Below, piece after piece: positions 20,461 through 22,499 of a stretch of DNA of 22,499 nt; position 1 is the stretch's first letter, and each line of letters begins with the position of its first letter. The translations under genes were made by a program, and so were the position numbers. The DNA is from a virus. The DNA lies in IMG/VR virus record IMGVR_UViG_3300047330_000093, positions 1 to 22,499 of that record. The stretch is one strand, 5' to 3'. The notes under the pieces are model-generated. The model saw nothing but the letters and a program-made list of their open reading frames with translations. It did not search any database and had not been told where the DNA came from.

Positions 20461-20856
20461 TCACACCACCAGCGTCACGCCGGCCTGCGCCAGCGCCGCG
20501 CCAGGCGGCACGCCCAGAAACCCGCATAACCGCCGCCGCCACGCATCGAACAACGCCGTCCGGTCAGCCGTTTCGTTCTGGTTATGCGTCCACGCCGCGG
20601 CGCTTGCCGTATCCAGATTATCAGAAGCCGGCGGAATCGCCGCCTCCAAAGCGGCAAGCGTCGATAGATATTGCAACGTCACGCCAATCTCCGCCGGCGC
20701 CAGATTATTCATCCGGTATTCCAGCGTGCCAAAGGCCTGGAAAAACCGCCAGGACTCGAACCCGGCCGCCCCCGCGCCATAGGCCGGGTAGCCGCAGAAC
20801 CGGCGTACATCGACTTTCTGCGCATCCGTGAACGCGCCCGGCACAGTCACCGACAT
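20461..20856 (-). CDS. Head-tail connector/adaptor candidate, function unknown
   Basis: This is a 131-residue, mainly helical protein (FTDAQKVDVRRFCGYPAYG, GFESWRFFQAFGTLEYRMNNLAPAEIGVTLQYLSTLAALEAAI, LFDAWRRRLCGFLGVPPG). The DVRRFCGYP start and helical composition fit the small connector proteins that attach below the portal. Its position two genes after the capsid protein is the usual one. It begins one base after the previous stop (TGAAATG) and is followed by a neck candidate at the same tight spacing. Assignment is by context and helix content only. Confidence 0.55.
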   Translation of the reverse strand: MSVTVPGAFTDAQKVDVRRFCGYPAYGAGAAGFESWRFFQAFGTLEYRMNNLAPAEIGVTLQYLSTLAALEAAIPPASDNLDTASAAAWTHNQNETADRTALFDAWRRRLCGFLGVPPGAALAQAGVTLVV

Positions 20857-20857
20857 T

Positions 20858-21166
20858 TCAGTACGTGTCCCCGTCGCCGAGCGTGAAATACACGGTGCCG
20901 GTGCCAGCCGCCAAAATCGCCGCCGCGTAGCTCACGAACGGCCCGCCATCCACCAGCATCCTTTGCCCCGGCGGCACCGGCGTACCCGCCGCCGACGCCG
21001 CCAACGACGAAGACGCACCCAATTGAAAAAACGCCGTGGCGGACGCCGCATTATACACCAGCACCGCCGAGCCGCCGCCCTTCAAGGCCACGTTGGCGGA
21101 GCTGGTGGACGCGGCGAGACTCGCCGTTCCGGCCGGCCGAAACGGCTGCGTTGAACCTGTCGCCAT
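20858..21166 (-). CDS. Small Ala/Ser/Gly-rich head-region protein, function unknown
   Basis: This is a 102-residue protein starting at ATG 21166, with a strong AAGGAG ribosome-binding site in the 10-base gap after the capsid gene. It is nearly free of charged residues until the C-terminus (LGDGDTY). It reads as an alternating beta pattern with VALKGGGSAVLVYNAAS, FFQLGASSSLAASAAGTPVPPGQRMLVDGGPFVSYAAAIL and TGTVYFTLGDG. This suggests a compact beta barrel such as a capsid decoration or head-fibre base protein, but no diagnostic motif is seen. The neighbouring capsid gene and the good ribosome-binding site suggest abundant expression. Confidence 0.6.
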   Translation of the reverse strand: MATGSTQPFRPAGTASLAASTSSANVALKGGGSAVLVYNAASATAFFQLGASSSLAASAAGTPVPPGQRMLVDGGPFVSYAAAILAAGTGTVYFTLGDGDTY

Positions 21167-21176
21167 CTCCCGCTCC

Positions 21177-22499
21177 TTAACCGATATGCTCGATCATTAC
21201 CGCGCGCTTGTAATTCGCGTTGGTCGCCGTCGGCACCGTCGTCGGCGTGGTCGTGGTGTCAGACGGCGCGCAAAACCCGCCGATCCAGTACCAGCTCTGC
21301 GCGATGATCTGCTGCAGCCGGTCGATCGGCTCGCGCGTCACCATCGCCACATTGTCGATCACGTTCACCAGGCTGTCCTTCGGCGCCACATCATCCGCCG
21401 CCATGCCGGCAAAATCTCCCTCGATCAGCGCGCCCTGCCCGCAAACGATCGGCCGGCGCACATACAATCCAGAGATCGACGGATGGCTCTGAACATACGC
21501 CTCCGTCGTCGTGATGAAGCGCAGGCCGAGAAAATCGCTCACCATCCCCTGCCGGAACACCGGATTGGACGAGGTCGCGCCCTGGAACAGTTGCTTGAAG
21601 TCCGGATCGGCAAACAACTGCCGCGCCGAAACCGGATCGAGATAGCAATTATACACGCCATCCACCAGCGGCACGGCATTGCGCCGCAACAGGGCCACCG
21701 CATCCAACAGATTGCCCATCGCCAGCGTATCGGTCGCCTGCAGCGCGGCAGTCGTCGCGCGCCCCGCCGGCCGCACGATTGAGCTCGCCGTCGCCGCGAT
21801 CACCGCATTGCCCGCTGTGCCATCCGCCACGCTGACATTGCTCGCAAACAGCAGCGCCCCGGAAATTCCGTCCGGCGCCGTCGACACGTTCGTCGCATCC
21901 GGCGTCACGCCGATCACGCTATAAACACCGCCATTGACAGTAACGGTCAGCGGATAGGTGTTCGACACGCTCTGCTGCACGCCATTGACGAACACCATCT
22001 GAAATCCACGGACATCGTCAACCTCGACGCTCGGCCCCGCCGACGTCAGCGTGGTGATCACCCTGGTATTGCCGCCGAAATAGGGCGCGAACAATGCGTT
22101 GCGCGCCAGTTCGTCCAGGCTCCGCGCCGCCTGCTCCCCATTCGTCGCCGCATTCTGCAGGAACTGCGAGGCGATGCCGACACGGCTCGTCACCATGTTC
22201 AAATCCTGCGTCGCCGCATAGAAATTCAGCGTAATCGTGTACTGCTCCACGCCCCAGCTCGTGCTGGTCAGCCCGTTATCCAGATTGGTGTTGCTCGCAG
22301 CCGCCAACGGCACCGTCACGCTCGGCTTCAACCCGGCCCGCGTCTTCGTCAACGTCTCGCCGATGCCGACAGAAAACTCTTCACGATCGGCAATCAACCG
22401 ATACCCCAGCCGCGATTTGAGCGACATCTCGAACTCGCGCTCAAGAAATCCCTGCTGGATAATCGGCTGCAACGCAGCCGGAAAATTCTGAATACCCAT
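21177..22499 (-). CDS. Major capsid protein (HK97-like fold, N4-gp56-like)
   Basis: This is a 440-residue frame with an ATG at the last base of the window. The N-terminal motif (GIQNFPAALQPIIQQGFLEREF) suggests a true start, but the window edge prevents a check for upstream codons or a ribosome-binding site. Features fitting HK97-fold capsid proteins are an N-terminal helix, a beta-rich arm (VGIGETLTKTRAGL), and a C-terminal segment with VDGVYNCYLDPVSARQLFADPDFKQLF, then FRQGMVSDFLGLRFITTTEAYVQ. These resemble the P-domain of N4-gp56-type capsid proteins. The insertion around residues 165-225 is beta-rich (NGVQQSVSNTYPLTVTVNGG). Sitting first before connector and tail genes, it is the main shell protein. 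Portal, protease and terminase genes would lie beyond the window. Confidence 0.8.
   Translation of the reverse strand: MGIQNFPAALQPIIQQGFLEREFEMSLKSRLGYRLIADREEFSVGIGETLTKTRAGLKPSVTVPLAAASNTNLDNGLTSTSWGVEQYTITLNFYAATQDLNMVTSRVGIASQFLQNAATNGEQAARSLDELARNALFAPYFGGNTRVITTLTSAGPSVEVDDVRGFQMVFVNGVQQSVSNTYPLTVTVNGGVYSVIGVTPDATNVSTAPDGISGALLFASNVSVADGTAGNAVIAATASSIVRPAGRATTAALQATDTLAMGNLLDAVALLRRNAVPLVDGVYNCYLDPVSARQLFADPDFKQLFQGATSSNPVFRQGMVSDFLGLRFITTTEAYVQSHPSISGLYVRRPIVCGQGALIEGDFAGMAADDVAPKDSLVNVIDNVAMVTREPIDRLQQIIAQSWYWIGGFCAPSDTTTTPTTVPTATNANYKRAVMIEHIG

Overview
The window is a GC-rich stretch that reads almost entirely as the structural and lysis module of a contractile-tailed (myovirus-type) phage or prophage. 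All supported genes lie on the minus strand, so the transcript runs from position 22499 down to 1. Junctions between genes are mostly 0-15 bases wide or overlap by 1-11 bases, as in one long late operon. The host is probably an alphaproteobacterium, most likely in or near Acetobacteraceae. That rests on base composition, the style of the proteins and the intergenic palindromes, which resemble intergenic repeats I associate with that family. It is an inference and was not searched.

Transcription order is as follows. Head and neck: major capsid protein (22499-21177), a small head protein of unknown function, then three proteins in the connector, head-closure and tail-terminator positions (20856-18985), and a 46-residue protein. 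Tail shaft: sheath (18826-17288), tube (17126-16698), and a tail-assembly chaperone pair G/GT joined by a textbook -1 slippery heptamer GGGAAAC (16399-16405). The tape-measure slot (16236-15349) holds only an unusual ~295-residue Arg/Ala/Pro-rich protein. Baseplate: GpU/circularisation-protein-like, LysM (GpX-like), GpD-like hub, GpV spike with an HxH tip, GpW/gp25-like wedge, GpJ and GpI-like proteins (15346-10572), in roughly P2-like order.

The distal part (10562-1634) is a large host-recognition cassette. It holds a fibre with a glycine-rich tip, a short fibre-tail adaptor, an 852-residue right-handed beta-helix spike, a 718-residue fibre with a collagen-like segment and four Ig-like domains, and a 712-residue LamG plus SGNH-esterase protein. 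Together they suggest a phage that must bind and chemically modify a surface polysaccharide. Lysis follows: an XhlA/holin-like coiled-coil membrane protein, a GH108-type endolysin and a 101-residue protein of unknown function.

The most interesting non-coding feature is that all six gene junctions wider than 100 bases contain a palindromic repeat, and each repeat begins within about 15 bases of the upstream gene's stop codon. Four belong to an AT-rich family whose arms are themselves hairpins (351-475, 8672-8803, 11250-11430, 17161-17287). Two belong to a GC-rich family (1341-1633, a near-complete ~290-base palindrome, and 5971-6076). They may segment the late mRNA or act as gene-end stabilisers, or they may be host repeats that have colonised the prophage. 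No integrase, terminase, portal, protease, repressor, tRNA, CRISPR array or attachment site is visible in the window.
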